Of a stretch of DNA of 64,000 nt, positions 41,351-50,370 are shown in pieces (the first letter of the stretch is position 1; every line of letters starts with the position of its first letter). The notes under the pieces were generated by a model. The model saw only the letters and a list, made by a program, of their open reading frames with translations. It was not told where the DNA came from and made no database searches. The position numbers and the translations under genes were made by a program. The stretch is taken from contig NZ_CP010951.1 in NCBI RefSeq assembly GCF_001580455.1, forward strand, positions 1,736,001 through 1,800,000. Direction: 5' to 3'. Source of the DNA: Ramlibacter tataouinensis. Lineage in GTDB: Bacteria; Pseudomonadota; Gammaproteobacteria; Burkholderiales; Burkholderiaceae_C.

Positions 41351-42637
41351 ATGAGGGGAATGCAAGCAGCATGGGCGGCACTGGCCGCCTGCACGATGAT
41401 CGCGGCGGCGGCGCATGCCGAGGTGCCGCGGGTCAAGGAAGTCGAGGCGCGCACGCCCCTCGCCCTGCCGGCGGGGTCCGGCGGACGGCCCCTGATGCTG
41501 CGCACCATCAAGACGCGCTTCGAGACGCCGCCGGCGCGCATCGGCGTGCTGCAGGACGGCCTGTTCTGCAGCACCCGGGGCACCGCCACCTGGAACGACA
41601 AGCTGTACCAGGCGTTCAACACGCAGCTGTCGCGCACCTTCCGCGCCGAGCTGGAAACGGCCGGCTACCCGGTGCCCGTGCAATCCGATGCGATCTTCGA
41701 CACCCCGGCCGACCGCGAGCGCCAGCGCTCATCGGCCCAGTTGCATGTGGGCGTCCTGATCAAGGACGTCGGCGCCAATTTCTGCGTGCGCAGCGGCGAG
41801 ACCAGCGGCGGCGTCTACATGCAGCTGTTCTGGCAGGTGCTGCAGGTCGACACCCAGAAAGTCATCTTCGAAACCACGACCGAAGGCAGCTACCAGCCAG
41901 GCACGCCGGAGAAGACGCCCCTCACCACCTTCTTCGTGCGCGCCTTCGCCGCCGCCTCGCGCAACCTGCTGGCCGACGAGCGCTTTCAGGCCGCCGTGCT
42001 CGCCGTGCCCGCCGCGGCCGCGCCGCAGGGCGCCGCGACCGGGATGGAGGTCCTCAAGCTCGCCGGCGCCCGGCCCGGCGGTGAAGCCCTGAACAAGAAC
42101 GTGACGCTGCTGCGCGCCGGCGTGGCCACCGTCAGCAACGGCAGCGGCACCGGCACCGCCTTCTTCGTCAGCGACGGCTACCTCCTGAGCAACGCCCATG
42201 TGACGGGCGACGCCAAGATCGTCAAGGTCACCCTGACCACCGGGCGCGAGCTGGTCGGCGAAGTGGTGCGCAGCGACCGGCTGCGCGACGTGGTGCTGAT
42301 CAAGACCGAGGCTTCAGGCGTGCCACCGCTGCCGCTGCGCACGGGCGAAGCCAATGTGGGCGACGATGTGTATGCGCTCGGTTCGCCCTTGGGCGACCGC
42401 TTCAACGCCACGCTCACGCGCGGCATCCTGAGCGGCTACCGCACGATGGAGGACAAGCGCTACATCCAGAGCGATGTCGCGATCCTGCCGGGCAACAGCG
42501 GCGGCCCGCTGCTCGACGCGAAGGGCACGGTCATCGGCATCACGGTGATGGGCCTGGGGGCCAAGGGCCTGGCCGGAATGAACTTCTTCATCCCGATCAG
42601 CGACGCCCTCGCCAAGCTGGGCGTCGAGGTCAACTAG
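41351..42637 (+). CDS. secreted trypsin-like serine protease with extra N-terminal domain
   Basis: A 428-residue protein with a signal peptide (AAWAALAACTMIAAAAHAE). The second half is a trypsin-like protease of the S1C/DegP type with the full triad: His in YLLSNAHV, Asp in RDVVLIK and Ser in LPGNSGGPLLDA. No PDZ domain follows, so it is not DegP itself. The roughly 225-residue N-terminal region (LFCSTRGTATWNDKLYQAFNTQLSRTFRAELE, then GVLIKDVGANFC) has no family I recognise. It is probably a periplasmic or surface-exposed protease. The gene starts 58 bp after ffh and is likely separately expressed. Confidence 0.85.
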   Translation: MRGMQAAWAALAACTMIAAAAHAEVPRVKEVEARTPLALPAGSGGRPLMLRTIKTRFETPPARIGVLQDGLFCSTRGTATWNDKLYQAFNTQLSRTFRAELETAGYPVPVQSDAIFDTPADRERQRSSAQLHVGVLIKDVGANFCVRSGETSGGVYMQLFWQVLQVDTQKVIFETTTEGSYQPGTPEKTPLTTFFVRAFAAASRNLLADERFQAAVLAVPAAAAPQGAATGMEVLKLAGARPGGEALNKNVTLLRAGVATVSNGSGTGTAFFVSDGYLLSNAHVTGDAKIVKVTLTTGRELVGEVVRSDRLRDVVLIKTEASGVPPLPLRTGEANVGDDVYALGSPLGDRFNATLTRGILSGYRTMEDKRYIQSDVAILPGNSGGPLLDAKGTVIGITVMGLGAKGLAGMNFFIPISDALAKLGVEVN

Positions 42638-42647
42638 GGGCCCGGCC

Positions 42648-43988
42648 CTAGGCCGCGGCTTCCTCGCGCTCCAGCACCTCGGCGCGCAGCGAGTGCGGCA
42701 GGGCCTGCGTGATCGTCACGTCGGCCATCTGCCCGACCAGGTGCGGCTGGCCGCTGAAATTGACGATGCGGTTGCACTCGGTGCGGCCCATCAGTTCCGC
42801 GGGGTCCTTGCGGGACGGCCCTTCGACCAGGATGCGCTGCACGGTGCCGACCAGGCTCCGGCTGATGCGCTGGGCGTTGGCCTCGATCGCCGCCTGCACC
42901 TGCTGCAGGCGCGCCAGCTTCACCGCATGCGGCGTGTCGTCGTGCAGGTTGGCCGCCGGCGTGCCCGGGCGCGGGCTGAAGATGAAGGAGAAGCTGGCGT
43001 CGTAGCCGACGTCCTCGATCAGCTTCATCAGCCGGGCGAAATCCTCGTCGGTCTCGCCGGGGAAGCCAACGATGAAATCGCTGGACAGCGACAGCTGCGG
43101 CCGCACCGCGCGCAGCTTGCGCACCGTGCTCTTGTATTCCAGCACGGTGTAGCCGCGCTTCATCGCCATCAGGATGCGGTCGCTGCCGTGCTGCACCGGC
43201 AGGTGCAGGTGGCTCACCAGCTTGGGCACGCGGGCGTAGGCCTCGATCAGGCGCTGCGTGAACTCGTTGGGATGGCTGGTGGTATAGCGGATGCGTTCGA
43301 TGCCGGGGATGTCGGCCACGTATTCGAGCAGCAGCGCGAAGTCGGCGATCTCGGCGGTGTCGCCCATCTTGCCGCGGTAGGCGTTGACGTTCTGCCCGAG
43401 CAGCGTCACTTCCTTGACGCCCTGGTCGGCCAGGCCAGCCACTTCGGCCAGCACGTCCTCGAACGGGCGCGAGACCTCCTCGCCGCGGGTGTAGGGCACG
43501 ACGCAGTAGCTGCAGTACTTGGAGCAGCCTTCCATGATGCTGACGAAGGCGGTCGCGCCTTCGACGCGGGCCGGCGGCAGGCTGTCGAACTTCTCGATCT
43601 CGGGGAAACTGATGTCCACCTGCGGCCGCTGCTGGCGTTCGCGCTGGGCCAGCAGCTGCGGCAGGCGGTGCAGCGTCTGCGGGCCGAACACCACGTCCAC
43701 GTAGGGCGCGCGCTCGATGATCGCCGCGCCCTCCTGGCTGGCGACGCAGCCGCCGACGCCGATCAGCACGCCCTTGCTTTTCAGGTGCTTGACGCGCCCG
43801 AGGTCGGAGAACACCTTTTCCTGCGCCTTCTCGCGCACCGAGCAGGTGTTGAACAGGATCAGGTCCGCCTCGTCGACATTGTCGGTGGGCTCGTAGCCCT
43901 GGGCGGCGTTCATCACATCGGCCATCTTGTCCGAGTCGTACTCGTTCATCTGGCAGCCGAAAGTCTTGATGAAGACTTTGCGCGTCAT
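42648..43988 (-). CDS. miaB: tRNA-2-methylthio-N6-dimethylallyladenosine synthase
   Basis: A 446-residue radical-SAM methylthiotransferase that modifies i6A37 in tRNAs reading UNN codons. The N-terminal domain has Cys in TFGCQMNEYDSD, LFNTCSVREKAQEKV and VGGCVASQEG for the auxiliary cluster. The radical-SAM cluster motif is CSKYCSYCVVPYTRG, and the C-terminal TRAM domain is near LVEGPSRKDPAELMGRTEC. The ATG at 43988 has GGAG upstream; a TTG 15 bp further 5' is less likely. It follows the small exported protein gene by 11 bp on the same strand. Confidence 0.97.
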   Translation of the reverse strand: MTRKVFIKTFGCQMNEYDSDKMADVMNAAQGYEPTDNVDEADLILFNTCSVREKAQEKVFSDLGRVKHLKSKGVLIGVGGCVASQEGAAIIERAPYVDVVFGPQTLHRLPQLLAQRERQQRPQVDISFPEIEKFDSLPPARVEGATAFVSIMEGCSKYCSYCVVPYTRGEEVSRPFEDVLAEVAGLADQGVKEVTLLGQNVNAYRGKMGDTAEIADFALLLEYVADIPGIERIRYTTSHPNEFTQRLIEAYARVPKLVSHLHLPVQHGSDRILMAMKRGYTVLEYKSTVRKLRAVRPQLSLSSDFIVGFPGETDEDFARLMKLIEDVGYDASFSFIFSPRPGTPAANLHDDTPHAVKLARLQQVQAAIEANAQRISRSLVGTVQRILVEGPSRKDPAELMGRTECNRIVNFSGQPHLVGQMADVTITQALPHSLRAEVLEREEAAA

Positions 43989-43999
43989 GGCCGGCTCCT

Positions 44000-44425
44000 T
44001 CAACGGCGCGCGCCGAAGATCACCGAGAGCAATTCGGCGAACTTCCTGTAGCCGTCGGCCCCGCCGCCAACGCCGCCGAGCCGGCGGTATTCCTCGGCCG
44101 TGAGCAGCCAGGCCTCGTGCACCAGGCCGGCGGCGTCGCGCCGGTACACCACGGGCACGGTCTGGCCGGCCAGGCTGGCCGACAGCACCAGCATGTTGTT
44201 GAGGTCGCGGATGCGATAGCCGGGGGACAGCCGGTCGGCCTTGCCGTCGATCTGGATCTCGGGCGGCGCGCCCACCGCCATCTGGCCCAGCACGACATCC
44301 TTGGGCGCTTCGCGCTGGATGCCCTGCGCGGCCGCGGGAGCGGGCAACAGGATGGGGGTGAGTGCGGCGAGCGAGGCGAATGCGGCAAGCGCGATTCGTG
44401 CCCGCAATGAGAGGCAGCGGTTCAT
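44000..44425 (-). CDS. exported hypothetical protein, 141 residues
   Basis: A small secreted protein with a clear signal peptide (RARIALAAFASLAALTPILL, cleavage near PAAAQG). The mature part contains QIDGKADRLSPGYRIRDLNNMLVLSASLAGQ and VPVVYRRDAAGLVHEAWLLTAEEYRRL; no Cys pairs or known domain. It probably resides in the periplasm. It precedes miaB by 11 bp on the same strand and may share its promoter, but a role in tRNA modification is unlikely for an exported protein. Function unknown. Confidence 0.75.
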   Translation of the reverse strand: MNRCLSLRARIALAAFASLAALTPILLPAPAAAQGIQREAPKDVVLGQMAVGAPPEIQIDGKADRLSPGYRIRDLNNMLVLSASLAGQTVPVVYRRDAAGLVHEAWLLTAEEYRRLGGVGGGADGYRKFAELLSVIFGARR

Positions 44426-44570
44426 GGCTTAGACCCAGAGGCTGTCGAGGATTGCGTGGCTGACGATTTTAACAGTGCGACACAGCAGGCACAGAGGCGT
44501 TGCCGCGGACGAGCCACATGGCACCGGGCGGCGTGGCTAGAGTGGACGCAGTTCAAGCGGAGGTATGCGC

Positions 44571-44834
44571 ATGATGTCCATCATCGGCACCATCGTCGTT
44601 GGCTTCATCGTGGGCCTGATCGCCCGGGCCCTGAAGCCGGGCGACGACCGCATGGGCCTGATCATGACCACGCTGCTCGGCGTCGCGGGCGCGTTCATCG
44701 CCCGCTACGTCGGCGTGGCCATGGGCTGGTACCAGCAGGAAGAGGCCGCCGGCTGGATCGCCTCCGTGATCGGCGCCGTCGTGCTGCTGTTCATCTACGG
44801 CATGCTGCGCGGCCGGTCGCGCGACCGCCCCTGA
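44571..44834 (+). CDS. GlsB/YeaQ/YmgE family stress-response membrane protein
   Basis: An 87-residue membrane protein with the GlsB/YeaQ/YmgE family pattern: IIGTIVVGFIVGLIARALKPG, MGLIMTTLLGVAGAFIARYVG and a third helix ASVIGAVVLLFIYGML. The GxxxGxxAR motif in the first helix is typical. I chose the ATG at 44571 because GGAGG is 8 bases upstream; another ATG 6 bp earlier is too close to it. The family is linked to general stress in enterobacteria and Gram-positives, with an unknown mechanism. It has its own promoter region of about 145 bp. Confidence 0.9.
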   Translation: MMSIIGTIVVGFIVGLIARALKPGDDRMGLIMTTLLGVAGAFIARYVGVAMGWYQQEEAAGWIASVIGAVVLLFIYGMLRGRSRDRP

Positions 44835-44858
44835 GGCGGGCCGGTCTCGGAGTCATTA

Positions 44859-44981
44859 GATAACCTTCGCCCTGTCGGGCTGCGGTGCTACGAGCCTTCG
44901 GAGCGGCCGGGCGGCTCATTGGATAACCTCCGCCCTGCGGGCTGCGGTGCTATGAGCCTTCGGAGCGGCCGTGCGGCTCAT
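44859..44981. repeat. second tandem copy of the 60-bp palindromic repeat
   Basis: Two units, 44859-44919 (61 bp) and 44922-44981 (60 bp), are of the same family as those at 20204-20323. Each contains GATAACCT(T/C)CGCCCT, CGGGCTGCGGTGCTA and AGCCTTCGGAGCGGCC ending in CGGCTCAT. The last unit ends in the stop codon of the asparaginase gene. The array fills the space between converging genes. Confidence 0.8.
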
Positions 44982-45991
44982 GCCGGCGCCAGCCTGAATG
45001 CGGTCTTGCGCTCGCCCACCGGCGCGCCGCGCACGCTCAGGATCTCCTGCGCGCGCCACGGGCGCAGTTCCTCGCGCTGGTGCCCATCCAGCCAGCCAAG
45101 CTGGTCGAGCGCGGCCACCGTGACGGCGGCGGCCGCGAGCTTGCCACCGTCGGCGATCTTGACCGCGACGGCCTGGCCGCGGCTCTTGCTGGCCACCACC
45201 TGCACGCCGTCAGCGCCTGCCTTGGACAGCCAGTCGCCACCGCCGGCGCGCATGAAAGCCAGGTCGTTGCGGCCGGTGCCCGAGCCGAGCTCCGGGAATT
45301 CGCCCATCGCGCCGGCCAGCGCCGCGAAGCTGGCGCCGAATTCGCCGTCGGCGGCGCCGCGCGCCAGGCGGGCGTAGCCGCGGGCCAGGTGCGCCAGCGG
45401 CATTGCATAGTTGGGCGCCGAGCAGCCATCGATGCCCATCCGCAGCTCGCCTTCGGACAGGCCGACCGCGCGGGCCACGTCGCGGCGGACTTCCTGCTGC
45501 AGCGGGTGCGCGGGTTCCAGGTAGCTGTCCAGCGGCCAGCCCCGGTGCACGCAGTGCGCCAGGAAGCCGGTGTGCTTGCCGCTGCAGTTGTGGTGCCGCT
45601 CATCGAACGCCGCCGGCGCGGCGCCCACACCCTGCTCGACGTAGTAGGGCACATGGCAGCCGCACTGCAGGCGTCGCAAGCCGACGCCCGCCTTGTCCAG
45701 CATCTGCTGCACCTGCTCGACGTGCATGGGCTCGCCGCTGTGGCTTGCACACAGCAGCGCGATGTTGCTTGCCGTGAAACCCAGCGCCTGCGCCCCACCC
45801 GACTGCAGGAAGGGCAGCGCCTGCAGCGGCTTGAGGGTGGAGCGGGTGAAGGTGAGCCAGTGCGGGTCGCCCGCGGCCCCGAGCACGCGGCCCTGGCTGT
45901 CGCACACCGCCACGGCGCCGAAGTTCACCGACTCCAGCGTGCCGCCGCGGTGCGATTCGAAAAGGGGCACGAGGGAGGCCATGCGGACCAT
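44978..45991 (-). CDS. asparaginase II family protein
   Basis: A 337-residue member of the thermolabile L-asparaginase/asparaginase II family (PF06089-type), which deamidates asparagine. Family landmarks are TFTRSTLKPLQALPFLQSG, NIALLCASHSGEP, HHNCSGKHTGFLAHC, MGIDGCSAPNYAMPLAHLARGYARL and GTGRNDLAFMRAG. The N-terminus (LVPLFESHRGGTLESVNFGAVAVCD) matches too. The ATG at 45991 overlaps the TAA of the upstream Mut7-C gene (TAATG); an ATG 9 bp further in is also possible. Its stop codon lies inside a dispersed repeat. No signal peptide is visible, so it is probably cytoplasmic. Confidence 0.9.
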   Translation of the reverse strand: MVRMASLVPLFESHRGGTLESVNFGAVAVCDSQGRVLGAAGDPHWLTFTRSTLKPLQALPFLQSGGAQALGFTASNIALLCASHSGEPMHVEQVQQMLDKAGVGLRRLQCGCHVPYYVEQGVGAAPAAFDERHHNCSGKHTGFLAHCVHRGWPLDSYLEPAHPLQQEVRRDVARAVGLSEGELRMGIDGCSAPNYAMPLAHLARGYARLARGAADGEFGASFAALAGAMGEFPELGSGTGRNDLAFMRAGGGDWLSKAGADGVQVVASKSRGQAVAVKIADGGKLAAAAVTVAALDQLGWLDGHQREELRPWRAQEILSVRGAPVGERKTAFRLAPA

Positions 45992-46482
45992 TATCCGATG
46001 CCTTCGGGCAGCCAGCCCGGCAGCACGCGCTCGAGGGCCGCGCGCATGCGCCGCACGTGCGAGCCCTGCCAGTACACCCGGCCGCAGACCGGGCACTGGC
46101 GCACCGGGCCCGGGATGCCGCGCACGCCGGCCGGCACCAGCGCATCGGCCTGCGCCGGCGGCAGCGGCGGGCCGAGCTCGGCGTTGTCGAGCATGCAGCG
46201 GGTGTAGAGCTGCACCGGCGGCGGCAAGGCCATGGCGGTGACGACCTGGCGCAGCTGCTCCAGCGGATCGTCGCCGCGCACCTCGAAGGCGCTGGCGGGC
46301 TTCTGTTCGCGCAGCAGCACGCGGTTGCGCGTGAGCAGGATGCGCCCCTGCTGGCGGGACTGCTGCAGCTGCTGCCGACCGGGCAGCGATTCGTCGTAGG
46401 CGCAGTCGAAACCGAGCGCGCGCAGCCAGCGCGCCAGCCGTCCCAGCTGGGCGTCGGCGGTGAAGCGGCCGCGGAAGGCCAT
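45991..46482 (-). CDS. Mut7-C RNase domain-containing protein
   Basis: A 163-residue protein matching the Mut7-C domain: an N-terminal PIN-like part (DAQLGRLARWLRALGFDCAYDE, then ILLTRNRVLL) and a C-terminal zinc ribbon (RCMLDNAELG, then CPVCGRVYWQGSHVRRM). Candidate nuclease acidic residues are Asp10, Asp26 and Asp30. Members lack a confirmed function in bacteria. The gene precedes the asparaginase gene with a TAATG overlap, so the two are translationally coupled, though no functional link is obvious. It starts 17 bp downstream of the YedK-like gene's end. Confidence 0.85.
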   Translation of the reverse strand: MAFRGRFTADAQLGRLARWLRALGFDCAYDESLPGRQQLQQSRQQGRILLTRNRVLLREQKPASAFEVRGDDPLEQLRQVVTAMALPPPVQLYTRCMLDNAELGPPLPPAQADALVPAGVRGIPGPVRQCPVCGRVYWQGSHVRRMRAALERVLPGWLPEGIG

Positions 46483-46499
46483 GACTTCGCTCGACGGGA

Positions 46500-47222
46500 C
46501 TAGATCAGGTTTTGCTGGCCCTGCTCACTGGCATCGCCCAGCGGCACCTGCTGCGCCGGATCGGCGGCGCCGTGCTCGAACAGGCCGGCCTCGGGCAGGC
46601 GCACCAGCGCCATCGCCTCGTCGACGCTGCCATTGAGCCAGGTGTCCCAGTGCTGGCGCTCGACCGGGATCACGCTGCGCTTGTCCTGCGCATCGGGCGG
46701 CAGCGTGGGGTCGGGCTTGTGCATCAGCGCCAGCAGCGGGTGGCTGTCGCAGTTCTGGGTGAGCATGGTGTAGCTCACCACGAGCTCGCCGCTGGCCGGA
46801 TCGGTCCATTCGTTCCACAGGCCGGCCAGCGCCCAGGCCTGCCCGTCGCGGCGGCGGAACCGCCACCAGATGTTGCGGCCGGTGCCCCAGTACGGCTCGT
46901 CGTAGTCCGCCGCCGGGATCAGGCAGCGCTGGCCGCGCGCCCACGGCTCCTTGAAGCTGGGCGCGGTGGCGACGGTCTCGATGCGGCAGTTGTTGGTGCT
47001 GATCGGCTGGCCCAGCTTGCCGGTGGGGCGGCGGGTCCTGGAGAACCAGGGGATCAGCCCCCACTGGCCGATGTCCAGCCCGCGCGAGTGCACGAACGGC
47101 CCGTTCTGCCAGGGCCCGATGCCTTCCGTGTTGTAGCTCTCGCCCTCGCGCTCCTTGATCAGGGTGAAGCCGAACACATCGCGCACATAGGTCACGCTGG
47201 CGGGGCGGTAGCGGTTGCACAT
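46500..47222 (-). CDS. SOS response-associated peptidase (HMCES/YedK family)
   Basis: A 240-residue SRAP-domain protein that crosslinks to abasic sites in single-stranded DNA and so protects them. The catalytic Cys2 follows the start Met directly (MCNRYRPASV), which also fixes the start. Conserved features are the Asn in PISTNNCRIETV, RCLIPAADYDEPYW (Arg/Glu region), and the His in SHPLLALMHKPDPTLP. The sequence is of normal length. It sits between the AEC transporter and the Mut7-C gene on the same strand with small gaps (23 and 17 bp), so cotranscription is likely. An SOS box was not identified upstream. Confidence 0.93.
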   Translation of the reverse strand: MCNRYRPASVTYVRDVFGFTLIKEREGESYNTEGIGPWQNGPFVHSRGLDIGQWGLIPWFSRTRRPTGKLGQPISTNNCRIETVATAPSFKEPWARGQRCLIPAADYDEPYWGTGRNIWWRFRRRDGQAWALAGLWNEWTDPASGELVVSYTMLTQNCDSHPLLALMHKPDPTLPPDAQDKRSVIPVERQHWDTWLNGSVDEAMALVRLPEAGLFEHGAADPAQQVPLGDASEQGQQNLI

Positions 47223-47245
47223 GGGCCGATTGTCTTGCAGCGGGG

Positions 47246-48211
47246 TCAGCGCAGCAGCGCCACCGCGCCGGAGAAGGTCAGGAACGCCGCCGCGGTGGTC
47301 AGCAGGATGATCTTGGCGATGCGGCCGGTGTCGGCGTGAAAGCGCTCGGCCAGCAGCGCCACGTTGCTGGCCGAGGGCAGCGCGGCCACCAGCGCCATCA
47401 CGGTCAGTGACTCGGGCCGCAGCGGCGCGCCGGCGGCGATCGCGGCATGGCCGGCGCCCCACACCAGCAGCGGATGCAGCAGCAGCTTGACCAGCGCCAC
47501 CGGCAGGAAGTCGCGCCAGGGGTGGGGCTCGTGCTGCATCATGGCGGCCACGTGCTGCGAGCGGGCCAGCACGGCGCCGATGGTGAACAGCGCCACCGGC
47601 GAGGCCGCGTCGGCCAGCAGCCCGATCGTCTGTCCCACCGGCTTGACCGGCTCCAGCTGCAGCGCCGAGGCCGCGCCGCCGAGCGCGATCGCCCAGGGCA
47701 TGGGGTTCAGGGCCACCCCCTTGAGCGCATTCTTCGCCGCGACCTCGGCGCCGTGGGCACCGGCTGCATCCAGGCGCGACAGCGCGATGCACAGCGAACT
47801 GGTGATCACCAGATCGATCAGGATGGTGAGGATGGCCGGCCCGGCGGCCTGCGCGCCCAGCAGCGCCACCAGCAGCGGTACGCCCATGAAGCCGGTGTTG
47901 GGGAAGGCCGCGACCAGCGCCCCGAAGGCGGCGTCGTTCCAGCCGATGCGCGGGCCGCGGCTGGTCCAGACCACGCCGGCCACCAGCAGCAGCGCGCAGG
48001 CCAGGTAGACCGCACCGGCCACGACGTCGAGAAGTTGCGCAATCGGCGTGTTTGCGCCGAAGCGGTACAGCATGCACGGCAGCGCGAAATACAGGACAAA
48101 GGTGTTCAGGCCGGGAATCGCATCGAACGGCAGCAGGCGCTGGCGCGCGGCGATGTAGCCGCAAAGCACCAGCGCGAAGAACGGAAAGGTGACCTGGAGG
48201 ATGGCGAGCAC
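47246..48211 (-). CDS. AEC family transporter (auxin efflux carrier-like)
   Basis: A 321-residue membrane permease with about ten helices, e.g. LQVTFPFFALVLCGYIAARQRLL, GLNTFVLYFALPCMLYRFGA, AAFPNTGFMGVPLLVALLG (conserved PNxGF/MG motif), and in the second half KLLLHPLLVWGAGHAAI and VALLAERFHADTGRIAKII. The family includes malate/malonate and amino-acid exporters; the substrate is not predictable here. The start ATG follows no clear ribosome-binding site. It is divergent from rep across 86 bp and may drive the downstream yedK-like gene. Confidence 0.9.
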   Translation of the reverse strand: MLAILQVTFPFFALVLCGYIAARQRLLPFDAIPGLNTFVLYFALPCMLYRFGANTPIAQLLDVVAGAVYLACALLLVAGVVWTSRGPRIGWNDAAFGALVAAFPNTGFMGVPLLVALLGAQAAGPAILTILIDLVITSSLCIALSRLDAAGAHGAEVAAKNALKGVALNPMPWAIALGGAASALQLEPVKPVGQTIGLLADAASPVALFTIGAVLARSQHVAAMMQHEPHPWRDFLPVALVKLLLHPLLVWGAGHAAIAAGAPLRPESLTVMALVAALPSASNVALLAERFHADTGRIAKIILLTTAAAFLTFSGAVALLR

Positions 48212-48297
48212 GGCGTATTCTCGCCCGAGCTCATCGTTATGATTCGCGGCTCGGCTCCAACAGCCCCCGCAGTTTCCTCCCCCATTCCCCGCTCCCG

Positions 48298-50370
48298 ATG
48301 TCCGCCGGTCTGAACCTCGCTCAACAGGAAGCCGTCAACCACCTGCATGGGCCCTGCCTGGTGCTGGCCGGCGCCGGGTCGGGCAAGACGCGCGTAATCA
48401 CGCACAAGATCGCCCGCCTGATCCAGACCGGCCTGGAAGCCAAGCGCATCGCCGCCATCACCTTCACCAACAAGGCCGCCGCCGAAATGCGCGAGCGCGC
48501 CAAGGGGCTGGTCGGCAAGGGCGCCAAGGAGGTGGTGATCTGCACCTTCCACGCGCTGGGCGTGCGCATGCTGCGGCAGGACGGCGCGGCGCTGGGCCTG
48601 AAGCCCCAGTTCTCGATCCTGGACAGCGACGACGTCACCGCGATCCTGAAGGACGCCGGCGGCACCACCGACGCTGCCACCGCGCGCCAATGGCAGTGGG
48701 CCATCAGCCTGTGGAAGAACATGGGCCTGACCGCCGCGCAGGCCGAGGCGCAGGCGGCGGACGACAACGAGCGCATCACCGCGCGCATCATGGCGCGCTA
48801 CGAGGAGCGGCTCGCGGCCTACCAGAGCGTGGACTTCGACGACCTGATCGGCCTGCCGCTGAAGCTGCTGCAGAACCACGCCGAGGTGCGCGAGAAGTGG
48901 CAAGCCCTGCTCGGCCATGTGCTGGTGGACGAATACCAGGACACCAACGCCACCCAGTACGAGCTGCTCAAGCTGCTGGTGGGCGGCCATGGCCGCTTCA
49001 CCGCAGTGGGCGACGACGACCAGTCGATCTACGGCTGGCGCGGCGCCACCCTGGACAACCTGAAGAAGCTGCCGCAGGACTTCCCCAAGCTCAAGGTCAT
49101 CAAGCTCGAGCAGAACTACCGCTCCACCTCGGCGATCCTGCGCGCGGCCAACAACGTGATCGGCCCCAATCCCAAGCTGTTTCCCAAGACGCTGTTCTCG
49201 GAACTGGGCGAGGGCGAGCCGGTGCGCATCGTCGACTGCGACAACGAGGAGCACGAGGCCGAGCGCGCGGTGGCGCGCATCCAGTCGATCCGGGCCAACG
49301 GCCTGGGCAAGGACTGGAAGGACTTCGCCCTGCTCTACCGCGCCAACCACCAGGCCAAGGTGTTCGAGCAGGCCCTGCGCAAGGCGCAGATCCCCTACAA
49401 GGTCTCGGGCGGCCAGAGCTTCTTTGACCGCGCCGAGATCAAGGACCTGTGCGCCTGGCTGCGCCTGATCGTCAACAACGACGACGACCCGGCCTTCCTG
49501 CGCGCGGTCACCGCGCCCAAGCGCGGCATCGGCCACCAGACGCTGCAGAACCTGGGCGTGTTCGCCGGCAAGTACAAGCTCAGCCTGTTCGAGGCGCTGT
49601 TCTCCTCCTCGCTGGGCTCGGCCCTGTCGACGCGCGCGGTGGGCGGCCTGCATGAGTTCGGCCGCTACGTCAACGACCTGGAGTACCGGGCGCGCCACAC
49701 CTCGGGCGCCGAGGATGCGCGCGCCTTCCTCACCGACTGGCTGCGCGACATCGGCTACGAAAAGCACCTGTACGAATCCGAGGACAGCGAGAAGCTGGCG
49801 GCGTCGCGCTGGACCAACGTGCTGGATTTCTGCGACTGGATGGCGCAGCGCTGCGGCGGCCAGATCGACGACACCGCCGGCGTCACCACCAGCAGCGAGA
49901 AGAAGACGCTGATGGAGGTGGCGCAGACGATTTCCCTGCTGTCCACCATCAGCGAGCGCGAGCAGGACCAGAACCTGGTGACGCTGTCCACCCTGCACGC
50001 CGCCAAGGGCCTGGAGTGGCCGCACGTGCTGCTGATCGGCGTGAACGAAGGGCTGCTGCCCTTCAAGCTCGATGACGACGACGGCGCCAAGGGCCAGGCC
50101 AACGAAGGCATCCTGCAGCGGCTGCAGGAGGAGCGGCGCCTGATGTACGTGGGCATCACGCGGGCGCAGCGCTCGCTGGCGGTGAGCTGGACGCGCCGGC
50201 GCAAGAAGGGCCGCGAGATGGTGGCGGCGCAGCCCAGCCGCTTCATCGCCGAGATGGCGCTGGAGAAAGCCACCACCCGGGAAGATCCGCGCGAAAAGCT
50301 CAAGGCGCTGCGCGCCGAGTTCGCGAAGAAGGCGCAGGACAGCGCGGCCTCGACGGCGGCCAACGGATGA
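48298..50370 (+). CDS. rep: ATP-dependent DNA helicase Rep
   Basis: A 690-residue superfamily-1A helicase, close to the length of E. coli Rep (673), that helps restart and progress replication forks. Motif I is VLAGAGSGKTRVITHKIARL, motif Ia ITFTNKAAAEM, motif II VDEYQDTN, motif III VGDDDQSIYGWRGA, motif IV region QNYRST, motif V LSTLHAAKGLEW and motif VI EERRLMYVGITRAQ. The Rep-like opening (LNLAQQEAVNHL...G) separates it from UvrD. The last 4 bp overlap the start of the next gene. Its own upstream region is the divergent gap with the AEC gene. Confidence 0.95.
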   Translation: MSAGLNLAQQEAVNHLHGPCLVLAGAGSGKTRVITHKIARLIQTGLEAKRIAAITFTNKAAAEMRERAKGLVGKGAKEVVICTFHALGVRMLRQDGAALGLKPQFSILDSDDVTAILKDAGGTTDAATARQWQWAISLWKNMGLTAAQAEAQAADDNERITARIMARYEERLAAYQSVDFDDLIGLPLKLLQNHAEVREKWQALLGHVLVDEYQDTNATQYELLKLLVGGHGRFTAVGDDDQSIYGWRGATLDNLKKLPQDFPKLKVIKLEQNYRSTSAILRAANNVIGPNPKLFPKTLFSELGEGEPVRIVDCDNEEHEAERAVARIQSIRANGLGKDWKDFALLYRANHQAKVFEQALRKAQIPYKVSGGQSFFDRAEIKDLCAWLRLIVNNDDDPAFLRAVTAPKRGIGHQTLQNLGVFAGKYKLSLFEALFSSSLGSALSTRAVGGLHEFGRYVNDLEYRARHTSGAEDARAFLTDWLRDIGYEKHLYESEDSEKLAASRWTNVLDFCDWMAQRCGGQIDDTAGVTTSSEKKTLMEVAQTISLLSTISEREQDQNLVTLSTLHAAKGLEWPHVLLIGVNEGLLPFKLDDDDGAKGQANEGILQRLQEERRLMYVGITRAQRSLAVSWTRRRKKGREMVAAQPSRFIAEMALEKATTREDPREKLKALRAEFAKKAQDSAASTAANG

